DNA from: Arthrobacter agilis
GTDB taxonomy: Bacteria; Actinomycetota; Actinomycetes; Actinomycetales; Micrococcaceae
NCBI RefSeq assembly: GCF_006494655.1
Contig: NZ_VHIM01000005.1
Span: forward strand, 62,001 to 126,000
Reading direction: 5' to 3'
DNA: 64,000 nucleotides
Numbering within the stretch: position 1 is the stretch's first letter; the number at the start of each line of letters is the position of its first letter. The notes below the pieces were generated by a model. The model was not told the DNA's origin. It saw only the letters and a list, made by a program, of their open reading frames with translations, and did no database searches. The position numbers and the translations under genes were made by a program. Below, one piece after another: positions 7,757-17,080 of this stretch.

Positions 7757-10700
7757 ATGCCACATCCCGGTCTTCAGCGCGCCTGTTTGGCGTCTCCACT
7801 CCTCGCCGGCGTCACCATCCTCAGCCTGGCGCTCATGGGCGCTCCGGCCGTCGCCGCCGATCCGCCCCGTACCTACTCCTTCGATTTCGGCACCGCCTCG
7901 AGCCCTGTGGAGGAGGGGTGGGAACGGGTTGCAGACTCCACCACCTACGCGCCGGGTGCCAGTTTCGGCATCGTCCCGGTCGACGGCGCCGCCCCCGTCT
8001 CCCGGTACCGCCAGGCAGGAACGCCGGACGCCGTCGCCAACGACTTCGTCCTCGGCGCCGCCTGGGGATTCGTGGCGGATGTGCCTAATGGCACGTACGA
8101 CGTGACGGTGCTCTCCGGGGATCAGCTCGCCGGGACCAGCACCACCAAGACCTCGATCTCCCTCGAGGGCACGCCCGCCGGTGTGGTGCAGGCCCGGCAG
8201 GCCGTGGAGCAGCAGACCTGGCGCACCACGGTCAGTGACGGGCAGTTGACGGTGGACGTCTCCGGACCGGGGGCCGGCGGTTATGTCAACGGGATCGTCA
8301 TCACGGAAGCTCCGACCGCACCCGTCGAGCCCGACCCCGACGAACCCGAGTCCGCCCTCGCGGCCCCGCAGGATCTGCGCGTCGCTCACGTCGCAGCGGA
8401 CGGCGTCGTCCTCCGCTGGAACGAGGTGGCCGGTGCCGCGGGCTACATCGTCTCCCGCTCCTCCTCCGCAACCGGGCCGTTCGAGCAGGTGGCCGAGACG
8501 GCTGCAGGGCGCGACGTCTTCGTCACCGACCCGACGGCCGAGACCTCCACCCCCAACTTCTACCGCGTCCAGGCCCGGGCCGCGGACGGCCTCTCGGCGC
8601 CGTCGAGCCTGACGGTCTCGAACCCCCTCGACGACCCGCCCGCCCTGCCCGACGGCGGCGTCCTGACCTTCGATCTCGGCAGTGGCACGACGGCGCAGGG
8701 GTCGGTCCGGCTCGATGCCACCTCCGCCTATTCGGCGACGACGAGGGTCGGGTTCATCGACCCGACGAAGGTCACGGCAACCGACCGCGGCGGCCAGGAT
8801 GCCACCCGAGGCGACTTCGTGACCGTCGGCGACACCGAACTCGTCGTCGACCTCCCGAACGGCGACTACGCGGTGGACCTGATCGCCGGTGACGCGGGCG
8901 GCCCCACCGACGTCGCCATCACCGCCGAGCAGATGGCGAAGGTCCAGCCCACCACGAAGGCCACCGGCGAATTCCTCGAGATGTCCTTCGACATCGCCGT
9001 CGTGGACGGCCAGTTGAACCTGGACTTCGCGGGTACCGCGCCCAACCTGAACGCCCTCGTGCTCACGCGCCAGGGGGAGCGGACCGAGGGTGCCGAGCCG
9101 ACGATGTGGATCACGGGCGACTCCACCGTCCAGACCTACACCAGCGACTACGCTCCGCAGGCGGGCTGGGGTCAGATGGTCGACCGTTTCCTGGACGACG
9201 GCGTGACCGTCGAGAACAAGGCGATCGGCGGGCGCAGCTCGAAGAACTTCATCAGCCAGGGCCGTCTCGACGAGGTGCTCCGCACCATCCGTCCCGGCGA
9301 CTATCTGTTCGTGCAGTTCGGCCACAACGACAACAGCTACGGCGTGGACGACCGGTTCGCGGCCCCGGCCGACTACTACGAGTACCTGCGCACCTATGTG
9401 GACGGCGCGCGCCAGCGCGGAGCCACCCCGGTCCTCGTGACTCCGGTCTCGCGCCGTTCCTTCGACGCCGCGACGGGAGAGGCGAATGTCTCCTTCCCCG
9501 CCTACGTGGATGCCGTGAAGGCGCTCGCGGAAGAGACCGGCACGCCCGTCGTGGATCTCTCCGCCTCCAGCCGCGCCTACCTGACCGGGATCGGCGCCGA
9601 GGCCGCGAAGTCCGTCTTCCTCCACGTCCCGGCCGGGGTGTATGCGAACCGCCCCACCGGCACCGCCGATGACACGCACTTCCAGGACTACGGCGCCATC
9701 CAGATGGCCCGCCTCGTGGCTACCGACGTCGCCGCCCTGGACATCCCGCTCGCGGACAACGTGGCCGCCGTCGAGCCGCCCGCAGCGGTTCCCGCGGCAC
9801 CCGCGGGCGTCGTCGCGAGCAACATCTCCAACGCGGGAGCGCAGCTCACGTGGCAGGCCGTGGACGGTGCGGACATCTACAAGATCAGCGTCAAGAAGGC
9901 GTCCGACGCCGACGACGCCTACGCGCTGGTCACGACGTCGACGCTCCCGCAGGCCGCTGTCAGCGGTCTGACCGAGGGGGAGTCCTACGATCTTCGGGTC
10001 GTCGCGGTCAACGGACGCGGCGATTCCGCGCCGTCCGCAGCCGTCAGGGTCACCACCAAGGCGCCGCTCTACTCGTTCGACGTGCAGCTCGCCGGCAATC
10101 CCGTGATGCCGGGCTACACCGAGGTGAACCAGAACAGCACGTACGACGCCGACCGCGGGTGGGGCTTCCTCGACGTCTCCGGACTGGGCGGCCGCGACCG
10201 GGGCGTCGGCTTCGACCCGGCGCCGACCGACCTGGAGCGCGACTTCCTGCTCCCGACGACGACCCACGAGTTCGCGGTGGACGTCCCGAACGGTTCCTAC
10301 GCCGTGAAGACCTACAACGGCGACTGGATCGGTACCAGCCGCTCCACCATCCAGCTCGAGGGCAAGAACTTCGGCGACTCGAACGCGGGCCGCGCCTCGG
10401 TCTCGCAGAAGGTCAGCCAGCCGGTACAGGTCACGGACGGGCAGCTGAACCTCGTGCTCACCGGGTCGTCGTCCCGTCTCAACGGCATCGAGATCACGCC
10501 GCTGATCCTGGCGCCGTCCGGGCTGGTGCTCGACGATCTCACCATCGACGGGTCCGCCGTCACCGTCGACCTCGGCTGGGAACCCACCGAGGGTGCTGCG
10601 GGTTACCGCGTGTACCGCGCGTCGGCCGGGAACGCCCCGGTCGCCGTCGGTGACACCGACGCCCCCGATTTCAGGGACACCACGGCCGACGTCGGCCTGG

Positions 10701-13237
10701 CGTACACCTACACCGTGGTGGCGCTCGACGCGGCCGGCACGGAATCCGTCGCGTCGAACCCGCTCGAACTGACCACGGTTGATCCGGACGTCCCGGTGGC
10801 GCCCGTGCCGACCGGTCTGGCCCTCGGCGCCGTCAACAAGAACGACGTGACCATCACCTGGACGCCGTCGAACGGCGCCCTGTTCTACCAGGTGTACCGG
10901 GCCGAGCCGACGGCGGACGGGTCGCTCGGCGACCTCGAGCTCGTGGGCCGCGCGGACGGGGCGACGTTCACCGACACGGACGTGCTGACGACCATCGAGT
11001 ACACGTACGCGGTGACCGCGGTGAACGCGGGCGGCACGTCCGATCGGTCCTCCACCATCACCTCCCCGGCCGCGACCACCCTGCAGCGCCAGGCCGAGCG
11101 GCTCGACCGCGCACCCGTCGCCGTGCAGGGCGCGTACGGCGTGTACGTGGGCTGGCGCATGCTCGGGCTCGACGACGACGCCATCGCGTTCCACGTCTAC
11201 CGCGACGGCGAACGGATCACCAGTGAGCCCGTCACCGACAGCACGAACCTGCTCGACGCGGACGGCTCCGGCGATGTCACCTACCGGGTCAGCTCCATCG
11301 TGGACGGCGTCGAACGCTGGGCCACGGAGGACTTCACCGTGTGGGGCCAGCAGTACCTCGACGTACCCCTCGACAAGCCGGCCGACGCCGTCACCAAGGA
11401 CGGGCAGCCCTACTCCTACAAGGCGGGCGACGCCTCCGTGGGTGACGTCGACGGCGACGGCGAGTACGAGATCATCCTCAAGTGGGACCCGACCAACAGC
11501 CGCGACAACTCGCAGGCCGGCTACACGGGCACCGTCTACGTCGACGCCTACAAGCTCGACGGCACGCGGCTGTGGCGGATCGACCTCGGGAAGAACATCC
11601 GGGCCGGCGCGCACTACACGCAGTTCCAGGTGTTCGACCTCGACGGCAACGGCAAGGCCGAAGTGACCATGAAGACCGCCGACGGCACCGTCGACGGCGC
11701 GGGCACGGTGATCGGCAGTGCCACCGCCGACTACCGCAACTCCGCCGGCTACGTCCTCAGCGGTCCCGAATTCCTGACCGTGTTCGACGGTGAGACCGGT
11801 GCCGCGATCGACACGATCGACTACGTGCCCGCCCGGGGCGACGTCGGCTCCTGGGGCGACACCTACGGCAACCGGGTGGACCGCTTCCTGGCGGGCGTGG
11901 CGTACCTGGACGGCGAGAAGCCGAGCGTGGTGTTCAGCCGCGGCTACTACACCCGGGCGGTCATCGCCGCCTTCGACTTCGACGGCACGGACCTCACCTC
12001 ACGGTGGACGTTCGACTCCGATGTCTCCGGTGACGAGTACCGCAGCCAGGGCAACCACCAGTTCTCCGTCGCGGATGTCGACGGCGACCAGAAGGACGAG
12101 ATCGTCTTCGGGTCCATGACCATCGACGACGACGGCGACGCGCTGTACACCACGGGCCTCGGCCACGGTGACGCCCTGCACGTCTCGGACTTCGATCCGT
12201 CACGGCCGGGACTGGAGGTCTTCGCTGCGCACGAGGACATGGGCTCCTCGGGCAACCTGGGCGCTACCTTCCGGGACGCCGCGACGGGCGAGATCCTCTG
12301 GTCCATCCCGGCGACCCGCGACACCGGCCGGACCACGATGGCGGACATCGATCCCAACCATCCGGGGGCCGAGGGCTGGGCGATCGGCGGGGACGCGTCC
12401 TACAACTCGCCCGTGGGGCAGCTGAGGTCCGCGAAGGGTGAACTGCTCTCGGAGAAGATTCCGGCCGCCAACTTCGTCACCTGGTGGGACGCCGACCTCC
12501 TCCGCGAGATCACGGACAACGACTACGACACCGAGATCGCCGCGGGAGTGCCGACCATCTCGAAGTGGAACCCCGAGACCCAGGAGGCCGAGGAGATCTA
12601 TCGGGCGGAAGGGACGCTGAGCAACAACACCACGAAGGCGAATCCCGCCCTCCAGGCGGACCTGTTCGGTGACTGGCGCGAGGAGATCGTGACGCGGACC
12701 GAGGACTCCTCGGCGCTGCGGATCGCGACGACAGTCGACCTGACCGAGCACCGGCTGCGCACCCTGCAGTCGGATTCCACCTACCGGCTGGGTGTGGCCG
12801 GGCAGAACACCTCCTACAACCAGCCGCCGCACACCTCCTACTTCCTCGGCATGGACATGCAGGCACCTCCCGCGCCGAGCATCGCCTACACGGGCGAGGA
12901 TCGTGGGCAGGGCGACCTGGTGAATAAGGAGCCGTCCTTCGTCCCGGAACCCGCGGGGGCGAAGGAGCTCAAGCAGTCGACGCGCATCGATCTCGGCCTG
13001 GCCGGCGAGAAATACGGGCGCGGTGCCAACGAGGTCGTGCTGGAGAACCTCGAGCCGGGCAGCTGGTTCTACGTGTACCTCGACAGCACGGGCCTCGGCT
13101 GGCGCCAGGCATCCGCTGCCGGTGAGGTCACGGTGACCACACCGGAGGACACGCGCCCGGGGAACAACAAGATCGTCGTCTTCACGGGCGACGGCGAGCT
13201 CCTCGGATGGGAGGCCCTCCGGGTCACCGGCCCCTGA
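7757..13237 (+). CDS. Secreted fusion: rhamnogalacturonan acetylesterase + PL11 rhamnogalacturonan lyase
   Basis: An 1826-residue extracellular enzyme against the pectin backbone rhamnogalacturonan I. A Sec signal peptide (cut near residue 33) is followed by a galactose-binding-like domain (35-190), FN3 (200-290), a second galactose-binding-like domain (296-450) and an SGNH esterase (450-675). The esterase has GDS with Ser456, GHND at 522-525 and DTH with Asp639 and His641. Then come FN3, a third galactose-binding-like domain (772-915), two FN3 domains and a full PL11 lyase (about 1109-1701) rich in DVDGDGEYE-type calcium loops, with a short beta domain at the C-terminus. The esterase would remove acetyl groups so the lyase can cleave by beta-elimination. 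The start ATG has AAGG 7-10 nt upstream. No LPXTG or membrane anchor is seen, so the enzyme is released. It is monocistronic, with an operator before it and a terminator after it. Confidence 0.93.
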   Translation: MPHPGLQRACLASPLLAGVTILSLALMGAPAVAADPPRTYSFDFGTASSPVEEGWERVADSTTYAPGASFGIVPVDGAAPVSRYRQAGTPDAVANDFVLGAAWGFVADVPNGTYDVTVLSGDQLAGTSTTKTSISLEGTPAGVVQARQAVEQQTWRTTVSDGQLTVDVSGPGAGGYVNGIVITEAPTAPVEPDPDEPESALAAPQDLRVAHVAADGVVLRWNEVAGAAGYIVSRSSSATGPFEQVAETAAGRDVFVTDPTAETSTPNFYRVQARAADGLSAPSSLTVSNPLDDPPALPDGGVLTFDLGSGTTAQGSVRLDATSAYSATTRVGFIDPTKVTATDRGGQDATRGDFVTVGDTELVVDLPNGDYAVDLIAGDAGGPTDVAITAEQMAKVQPTTKATGEFLEMSFDIAVVDGQLNLDFAGTAPNLNALVLTRQGERTEGAEPTMWITGDSTVQTYTSDYAPQAGWGQMVDRFLDDGVTVENKAIGGRSSKNFISQGRLDEVLRTIRPGDYLFVQFGHNDNSYGVDDRFAAPADYYEYLRTYVDGARQRGATPVLVTPVSRRSFDAATGEANVSFPAYVDAVKALAEETGTPVVDLSASSRAYLTGIGAEAAKSVFLHVPAGVYANRPTGTADDTHFQDYGAIQMARLVATDVAALDIPLADNVAAVEPPAAVPAAPAGVVASNISNAGAQLTWQAVDGADIYKISVKKASDADDAYALVTTSTLPQAAVSGLTEGESYDLRVVAVNGRGDSAPSAAVRVTTKAPLYSFDVQLAGNPVMPGYTEVNQNSTYDADRGWGFLDVSGLGGRDRGVGFDPAPTDLERDFLLPTTTHEFAVDVPNGSYAVKTYNGDWIGTSRSTIQLEGKNFGDSNAGRASVSQKVSQPVQVTDGQLNLVLTGSSSRLNGIEITPLILAPSGLVLDDLTIDGSAVTVDLGWEPTEGAAGYRVYRASAGNAPVAVGDTDAPDFRDTTADVGLAYTYTVVALDAAGTESVASNPLELTTVDPDVPVAPVPTGLALGAVNKNDVTITWTPSNGALFYQVYRAEPTADGSLGDLELVGRADGATFTDTDVLTTIEYTYAVTAVNAGGTSDRSSTITSPAATTLQRQAERLDRAPVAVQGAYGVYVGWRMLGLDDDAIAFHVYRDGERITSEPVTDSTNLLDADGSGDVTYRVSSIVDGVERWATEDFTVWGQQYLDVPLDKPADAVTKDGQPYSYKAGDASVGDVDGDGEYEIILKWDPTNSRDNSQAGYTGTVYVDAYKLDGTRLWRIDLGKNIRAGAHYTQFQVFDLDGNGKAEVTMKTADGTVDGAGTVIGSATADYRNSAGYVLSGPEFLTVFDGETGAAIDTIDYVPARGDVGSWGDTYGNRVDRFLAGVAYLDGEKPSVVFSRGYYTRAVIAAFDFDGTDLTSRWTFDSDVSGDEYRSQGNHQFSVADVDGDQKDEIVFGSMTIDDDGDALYTTGLGHGDALHVSDFDPSRPGLEVFAAHEDMGSSGNLGATFRDAATGEILWSIPATRDTGRTTMADIDPNHPGAEGWAIGGDASYNSPVGQLRSAKGELLSEKIPAANFVTWWDADLLREITDNDYDTEIAAGVPTISKWNPETQEAEEIYRAEGTLSNNTTKANPALQADLFGDWREEIVTRTEDSSALRIATTVDLTEHRLRTLQSDSTYRLGVAGQNTSYNQPPHTSYFLGMDMQAPPAPSIAYTGEDRGQGDLVNKEPSFVPEPAGAKELKQSTRIDLGLAGEKYGRGANEVVLENLEPGSWFYVYLDSTGLGWRQASAAGEVTVTTPEDTRPGNNKIVVFTGDGELLGWEALRVTGP

Positions 13238-13247
13238 TGCACACCGA

Positions 13248-13283
13248 ACGGGAGGCCCGGGCGTCGACGTCCGGGCCTCCCGT
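13248..13283 (+). terminator. Hairpin terminator after the rhamnogalacturonan enzyme gene
   Basis: A 13-bp perfect stem (CGGGAGGCCCGG pairing with CCGGGCCTCCCG plus one A-T pair) with a 10-nt loop lies 11 nt after the stop codon. There is no T-run. A third matching arm, AGGAGGCCCG near 13316, could compete for the second arm. Confidence 0.65.
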
Positions 13284-13376
13284 GTGCACGGGGACGTCTC
13301 GCCGTCGTCGTGCACCAGGAGGCCCGCCGATCTGGGCCATCCGCCGCCGTGTACCGCCGAGCCGGGCCACCCCGCT

Positions 13377-13446
13377 GTGTACCGCCGAGCCGGGCGGTCA
13401 GACCCGCGGGGGCGGTACCGCGGGTCTGACCCGCTGCCGCGGGTTT
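13377..13446 (+). repeat. REP-like GC-rich near-palindrome, copy B
   Basis: The 13-nt arm GTCAGACCCGCGG pairs with CCGCGGGTCTGAC in an imperfect palindrome between two convergent genes. The left flank GTGTACCGCCGAGCCGGGC is duplicated 28 bp upstream (13349-13367 and 13377-13395), so part of the element has been tandemly copied. Confidence 0.85.
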
Positions 13447-13472
13447 ACCGCACGATCCGCTGCTAGTCGCTG

Positions 13473-14348
13473 CTAGTCGCTGTTGCCACGACGCCCGTGA
13501 TCCGCCGCGTAGGCCGCGAAGACCTCGCCGTCATCCGCCGATGTCAGGAAACCGTCCTGCAGCTTCGAGGCCAGCTCGTCGAGGGCAGCCTCGAGCCGGG
13601 CGGCACTCAGCCGCAGATCAGGCGTGGCGCCGGATGCCGCAGCTCGCTGAATCCGGACCGCCACGTGGATCTGCCGGGCCAGGGAGAGGCAGGGGTCCTC
13701 CTCCTGGAAGTAGTAGGTCTCGGCGTGCTGCGTGAAGTCGATCCGAGCCACCACGACCTGCGACGCGAGGGTGTCGAGCACACGTGTCACGTCCCGCGGG
13801 TCCAGGTCGGGCACTGCATCAGGGTAGTGCACATCGGCCAGGCCCTTGAGCTCGAGAGCCAGGGAACGACGCCGGGACAGTGGTGGGTACACCTGTGTGA
13901 ACCACGTGAGCGCAGCCGTCAGTAGGGCGAAGCCGGCCAGGCCCTCGAACGGACTGAGGAAGCGCAACCAGGCGTTCGTCGCCACTACGTCGCCGAAACC
14001 GAGGGTCGCGAGCGTGACGCTCGAGATGTACGCAGCCTCCAGGAAATCGGGGTACCGGGCTGGTTCGATCCCCGGAGAGTAGGAGAACCCGGCGGGAACG
14101 TGCGGAAGGTACACCAGCGCCCACCCGAGAACCTGCATCACCACCCAGAGGATGAGCACGGCGACCATGATGGCCGGCCCGATGGCCGATCCCAGGCGGT
14201 GCCCCATGCGCCGGGAGAATGCCCACAGGGACCGCATGACCCAGGTACTGATGAAACCGGTCCCGCTCGGATGCACCAGGGACTGGTAGGTGTCGAGGAG
14301 GCCAACGACAATGAGCGCGGCTCCCGCGATCGTGAGGACCGTATCCAT
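13473..14348 (-). CDS. Two-helix potassium channel family protein
   Basis: A 291-residue membrane protein with an N-terminal helix, two further helices around a pore loop and a cytoplasmic C-terminal half of about 140 residues. The pore signature is TLGFGD (in TLATLGFGDVVATN), a variant of the K+ filter TVGYGD that also occurs in real potassium channels. The C-terminal region is not an obvious RCK/TrkA domain. GGGAG precedes the ATG. It is divergent from a CPA1 antiporter gene, with less than 110 nt between the likely starts, which suggests a shared role in monovalent cation balance. Confidence 0.8.
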   Translation of the reverse strand: MDTVLTIAGAALIVVGLLDTYQSLVHPSGTGFISTWVMRSLWAFSRRMGHRLGSAIGPAIMVAVLILWVVMQVLGWALVYLPHVPAGFSYSPGIEPARYPDFLEAAYISSVTLATLGFGDVVATNAWLRFLSPFEGLAGFALLTAALTWFTQVYPPLSRRRSLALELKGLADVHYPDAVPDLDPRDVTRVLDTLASQVVVARIDFTQHAETYYFQEEDPCLSLARQIHVAVRIQRAAASGATPDLRLSAARLEAALDELASKLQDGFLTSADDGEVFAAYAADHGRRGNSD

Positions 14349-14455
14349 GCGTGACTCCCATCAAGCCTGCTGCGCGGGGGCATCGTGACCCACCCGTGAC
14401 CGATACCAAGGCTACTGTGGATTGCGCCCCGCTCCTCGGACGCTTACGGAAGGTG

Positions 14456-15694
14456 GTGCCGACCATCGATATCAACCTCATCCTCGCCCTCTTCGCCGGT
14501 GTCATCCTGCTCCTGTCACTGGCGTCGTCGGTCCTGCAAAGGATCAGCCTGCCCGGCCCCGTCCTGGCGCTCGCCTCGGGGGTGCTGCTCGGGCCTGCAG
14601 CCCTCGGCATCATTCGTATCGAGGATTTCGGCCTGCCCGCCGGCGACCTGCTCGAGCAGACCGCGCGGGTGACCCTCGCCGTCGGTCTCGCCGGTGTGGC
14701 CCTGCGCCTGCCGCACGGCTACTGGCGCCGCAGCCGCCGATGGGTCATCTCGGTCATCGCCCTCGGGATGGTCGCGATGTTCGCTGTCGCGACTGGCATC
14801 CTCTGGGCGCTGCTGGGCGTACCGTTCCTCGTCGCGCTGACACTCGGCGCGGTCATCACACCGACGGACCCGGTGGTGACGACGCCGATCGTCACGGGCT
14901 CGCTGGCGAAGGAGAAGGTGCCCGCCGGTGTGCGTTACGACATCTCCTCCGAGAGCGGACTGAACGACGGGCTCGGATACCTCTTCGTCCTGCTACCGGT
15001 CCTGCTCCTCACCTCACCTGCGACCGCGGCACGGGAGCTCCTGACGACAGTCCTCCTCCGGGAGGTTCTCGGGGCCGCCCTGTTCGGCGCGGTCCTCGGC
15101 TTCGTCCTCGGCAAGCTCTTCGTCCTGGCGAAGGACCGGGGCCTGATGGAGGAGAGCTCCTACCTCGGGTTCCTTGTCCCGTTCTCCCTCCTGGTCCTGG
15201 GCGCCGGCAAGCTCCTCGGCACCGACGCAGTACTCGCCGTGTTCGTCGCCGCTGCGGTATTCGGGCAAGTCATCCCGCAACAGGACGAGAACGAGGAGGA
15301 CTCCATCGAGGATGCCGTGAACAGGTTCTTCCTCCTGCCGATCTTCATCCTGCTCGGTCTGGCCCTGCCCTGGGAGGAGTGGTCCGCCCTCGGCTTGGGC
15401 GTGCCGGTCGTCCTCCTCGCCGCAGTGCTGCTGCGCCGTGCGGTCGCACTCGCCCTCCTGCGCCCCTTCCTGCGTCGTATCCACGACGTCCCGCAGACGG
15501 TCTTCCTCGGCTGGTTCGGGCCGGTCGGGGTCTCGGCCCTCTTCTACGCAACCCTTGCCGAGCGAATGACGGGCAATCAGGACATCTTCATCTACAGCAC
15601 GCTGGCCATCACGCTCTCTGTGATCGTCCACGGCATCTCCACCGCCCCCTTCAGCGCGTGGCTCCATCGACGGGAAGCTGCCCGCTCGTCCTGA
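14456..15694 (+). CDS. CPA1-type cation:proton antiporter
   Basis: About 412 residues with 11-12 membrane helices. The functional signature is ITPTDPVVTTPIV followed by SESGLNDGLGYLF, in which the Asn-Asp pair is the ion-binding site of the NhaP/CPA1 group. It should exchange Na+ or K+ for protons. The frame is open from GTG 14351, but that start would leave only 2 nt to the divergent channel gene. GTG 14456 puts GGA at a 5-nt spacing and begins the protein at the first helix (MPTIDINLILALF). GTG 14396 is another candidate, so the exact start is uncertain. Confidence 0.85.
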   Translation: MPTIDINLILALFAGVILLLSLASSVLQRISLPGPVLALASGVLLGPAALGIIRIEDFGLPAGDLLEQTARVTLAVGLAGVALRLPHGYWRRSRRWVISVIALGMVAMFAVATGILWALLGVPFLVALTLGAVITPTDPVVTTPIVTGSLAKEKVPAGVRYDISSESGLNDGLGYLFVLLPVLLLTSPATAARELLTTVLLREVLGAALFGAVLGFVLGKLFVLAKDRGLMEESSYLGFLVPFSLLVLGAGKLLGTDAVLAVFVAAAVFGQVIPQQDENEEDSIEDAVNRFFLLPIFILLGLALPWEEWSALGLGVPVVLLAAVLLRRAVALALLRPFLRRIHDVPQTVFLGWFGPVGVSALFYATLAERMTGNQDIFIYSTLAITLSVIVHGISTAPFSAWLHRREAARSS

Positions 15695-15749
15695 GCACTC
15701 CGCCGCGGGTTCGCGTCCGCGATGGGTGTTGCGCGCGGTGGGCGGCGGG

Positions 15750-15813
15750 CGCGCCGAGCCGGGCTGTCAGATGCGCGGGGGCGTCACGCCGGGTCTGGCA
15801 CTGCGCCGCGGGT
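15750..15813 (+). repeat. REP-like GC-rich near-palindrome, copy C
   Basis: CGCCGAGCCGGGCTGTCAG continues with ATGCGCGGGGGCG and is followed by GCCGGGTCTGGCA and CCGCGGGTAT. Several arm positions are mutated relative to the perfect copy E. It lies between the antiporter gene and the thiamine-binding gene, both on the plus strand. Confidence 0.8.
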
Positions 15814-15941
15814 ATGCGCCCAGCCGCGATGTGCGCCGAGCCCCGCGAGGACGACGTCGAGCGGCTCGACGACGTCGGCCAGAACCGTGGGACGTCGCAC
15901 GGGGGCTCCCCGACAGGACGCCGACGTGCCAGACTGGGGCC

Positions 15942-16283
15942 ATGCTCGTAGCCTTCAGCGTCGCCCCGTCCGGTTCCTCCGATCTCACGAGCGAGAACCC
16001 GGAGGGGTCGGTGCACGACGCCGTGGCCGCCGCGGTCGCCGTCGTCCGCGAGTCCGGGTTGCCGAACCACACCGATTCGATGTTCACCACGATCGAGGGT
16101 GAATGGGACGAGGTGATGGCCGTGATCAAGAATGCCACCGAGGCGGTGGGCCGGTACGGCAGCCGCGTCTCGCTGGTCCTCAAGGCCGATATCCGCCCCG
16201 GCCGCACGGGTGAGCTCACGGGGAAGCTCGACCGCCTCGAAGCCGCTCTCGCCGAGCAGGAGCAGTTCGAGGGCCACTCCTGA
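15942..16283 (+). CDS. MTH1187/YqgV-family thiamine-binding protein
   Basis: A 113-residue soluble protein of the PF01910 family (formerly DUF77), small ferredoxin-like folds that bind thiamine or its pyrimidine part. Family features include the N-terminal strand MLVAFSVAPSG, the SVHDAVAAAVAVVRESGL helix and the following acidic TTIEGEWDEVM. The frame is open further upstream, but ATG 15942 matches the family start. It lies 6 nt after CAGACT (15930-15935) with no Shine-Dalgarno, suggesting a leaderless mRNA. A 15-nt stretch around its start strongly resembles that of the next gene. Confidence 0.82.
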   Translation: MLVAFSVAPSGSSDLTSENPEGSVHDAVAAAVAVVRESGLPNHTDSMFTTIEGEWDEVMAVIKNATEAVGRYGSRVSLVLKADIRPGRTGELTGKLDRLEAALAEQEQFEGHS

Positions 16284-16367
16284 TTCGCGATACCCATCGG
16301 GACGGGTGACCCGGGGCCGATGAACACGGGTCCCCACTCGGTAGCCCGAGGCCACTAAACTGGGGCC

Positions 16368-16907
16368 GTGACACAGCCCCTGCTGACGCTCCCGTACGTG
16401 ATCCGCCCGGCCACGGTCGACGACGCCGAGGCCTACGCGCGCACCCACGTGGCCTGCCTGCACGAGACGTACGAGCACATCATGCCGCCCGAGTACCACG
16501 CCTACTACGACGCCGAGCTGCCCGCCATCATCGAGCGGCGTCGCACGGCCTTCGAGGAGGCGGCGGGGACGCCCGGCAGCGCGCGGAGCTGGCTGGCGTT
16601 CGACGACGACGGCGGGCCCGTGGCGATCGCGACCTCAGGGCCCGGCCGCGACGACGACCGCCCCGACTTCGAGCTGCATCACATCTACACCCTGCAGAGC
16701 ACCCACGGGACCGGCCTCGGGCAGCGCCTGCTCGACACCGCGATCGGCACGCGCGCCGCCTACCTCTGGATCCTCGATCACAACCCGCGCGCCGAGCAGT
16801 TCTACCGCCGGAACGGCTTCGAACCCGACGGCACGGCGATGCTCTGCGGTCCCACCTGGCACTACCGGCCCATGTTCCGGATGCACCGCGCCGACCGGCC
16901 CGCCTGA
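16368..16907 (+). CDS. GNAT family N-acetyltransferase
   Basis: A 179-residue single-domain GNAT. Acetyl-CoA-binding motif A reads LHHIYTLQSTHGTGLGQRLL, with the Q/R-x-x-G-x-G/A pyrophosphate loop supplied by STHGTGLG. A C-terminal motif YRRNGFEPDG matches the family's beta-6/alpha-4 region. It transfers acetyl from acetyl-CoA to an unknown amine or amino acid. The start is GTG, 6 nt after TAAACT (16356-16361), another probable leaderless start. Confidence 0.87.
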   Translation: MTQPLLTLPYVIRPATVDDAEAYARTHVACLHETYEHIMPPEYHAYYDAELPAIIERRRTAFEEAAGTPGSARSWLAFDDDGGPVAIATSGPGRDDDRPDFELHHIYTLQSTHGTGLGQRLLDTAIGTRAAYLWILDHNPRAEQFYRRNGFEPDGTAMLCGPTWHYRPMFRMHRADRPA

Positions 16908-16972
16908 CGCCGTCGACGGCAAGGCCCGAACGAGGCGCGGAACGCCGCCCGGCCCCGGCTAGCATGAGAGGC

Positions 16973-17080
16973 ATGCCCACCCCCCGCCTCACCTCGCCGC
17001 GCTGCGCCCTGTCCGGTGAAGAGGTACGGCCGCGAACTGCGCCCCTCGTGCCCGCCGGCACCGTCGCGGGCCGTCGCTGA
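16973..17080 (+). CDS. Possible 35-codon leader ORF overlapping the next gene
   Basis: A short ORF (MPTPRLTSPR..., ending AGRR) whose TGA shares its last base with the ATG of the spermidine-synthase-like gene (TGATG at 17078-17082). TAGCAT (16960-16965) lies 7 nt before its ATG, the leaderless spacing seen at several nearby genes. An in-frame ATG also exists at 16964. The overlap would let ribosomes finishing the short ORF restart on the downstream gene. No homology is recognised, and Pro/Arg-rich composition is common in noncoding GC-rich DNA, so this remains a suggestion. Confidence 0.4.
   Translation: MPTPRLTSPRCALSGEEVRPRTAPLVPAGTVAGRR

Noticed and set aside
7664-11614. Open minus-strand frame of 1316 codons
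   Set aside because: It lies antisense to the rhamnogalacturonan enzyme gene. Its product is Arg/Gly/Val/Asp-rich without domains or a start signal, a mirror of codon bias in GC-rich DNA.
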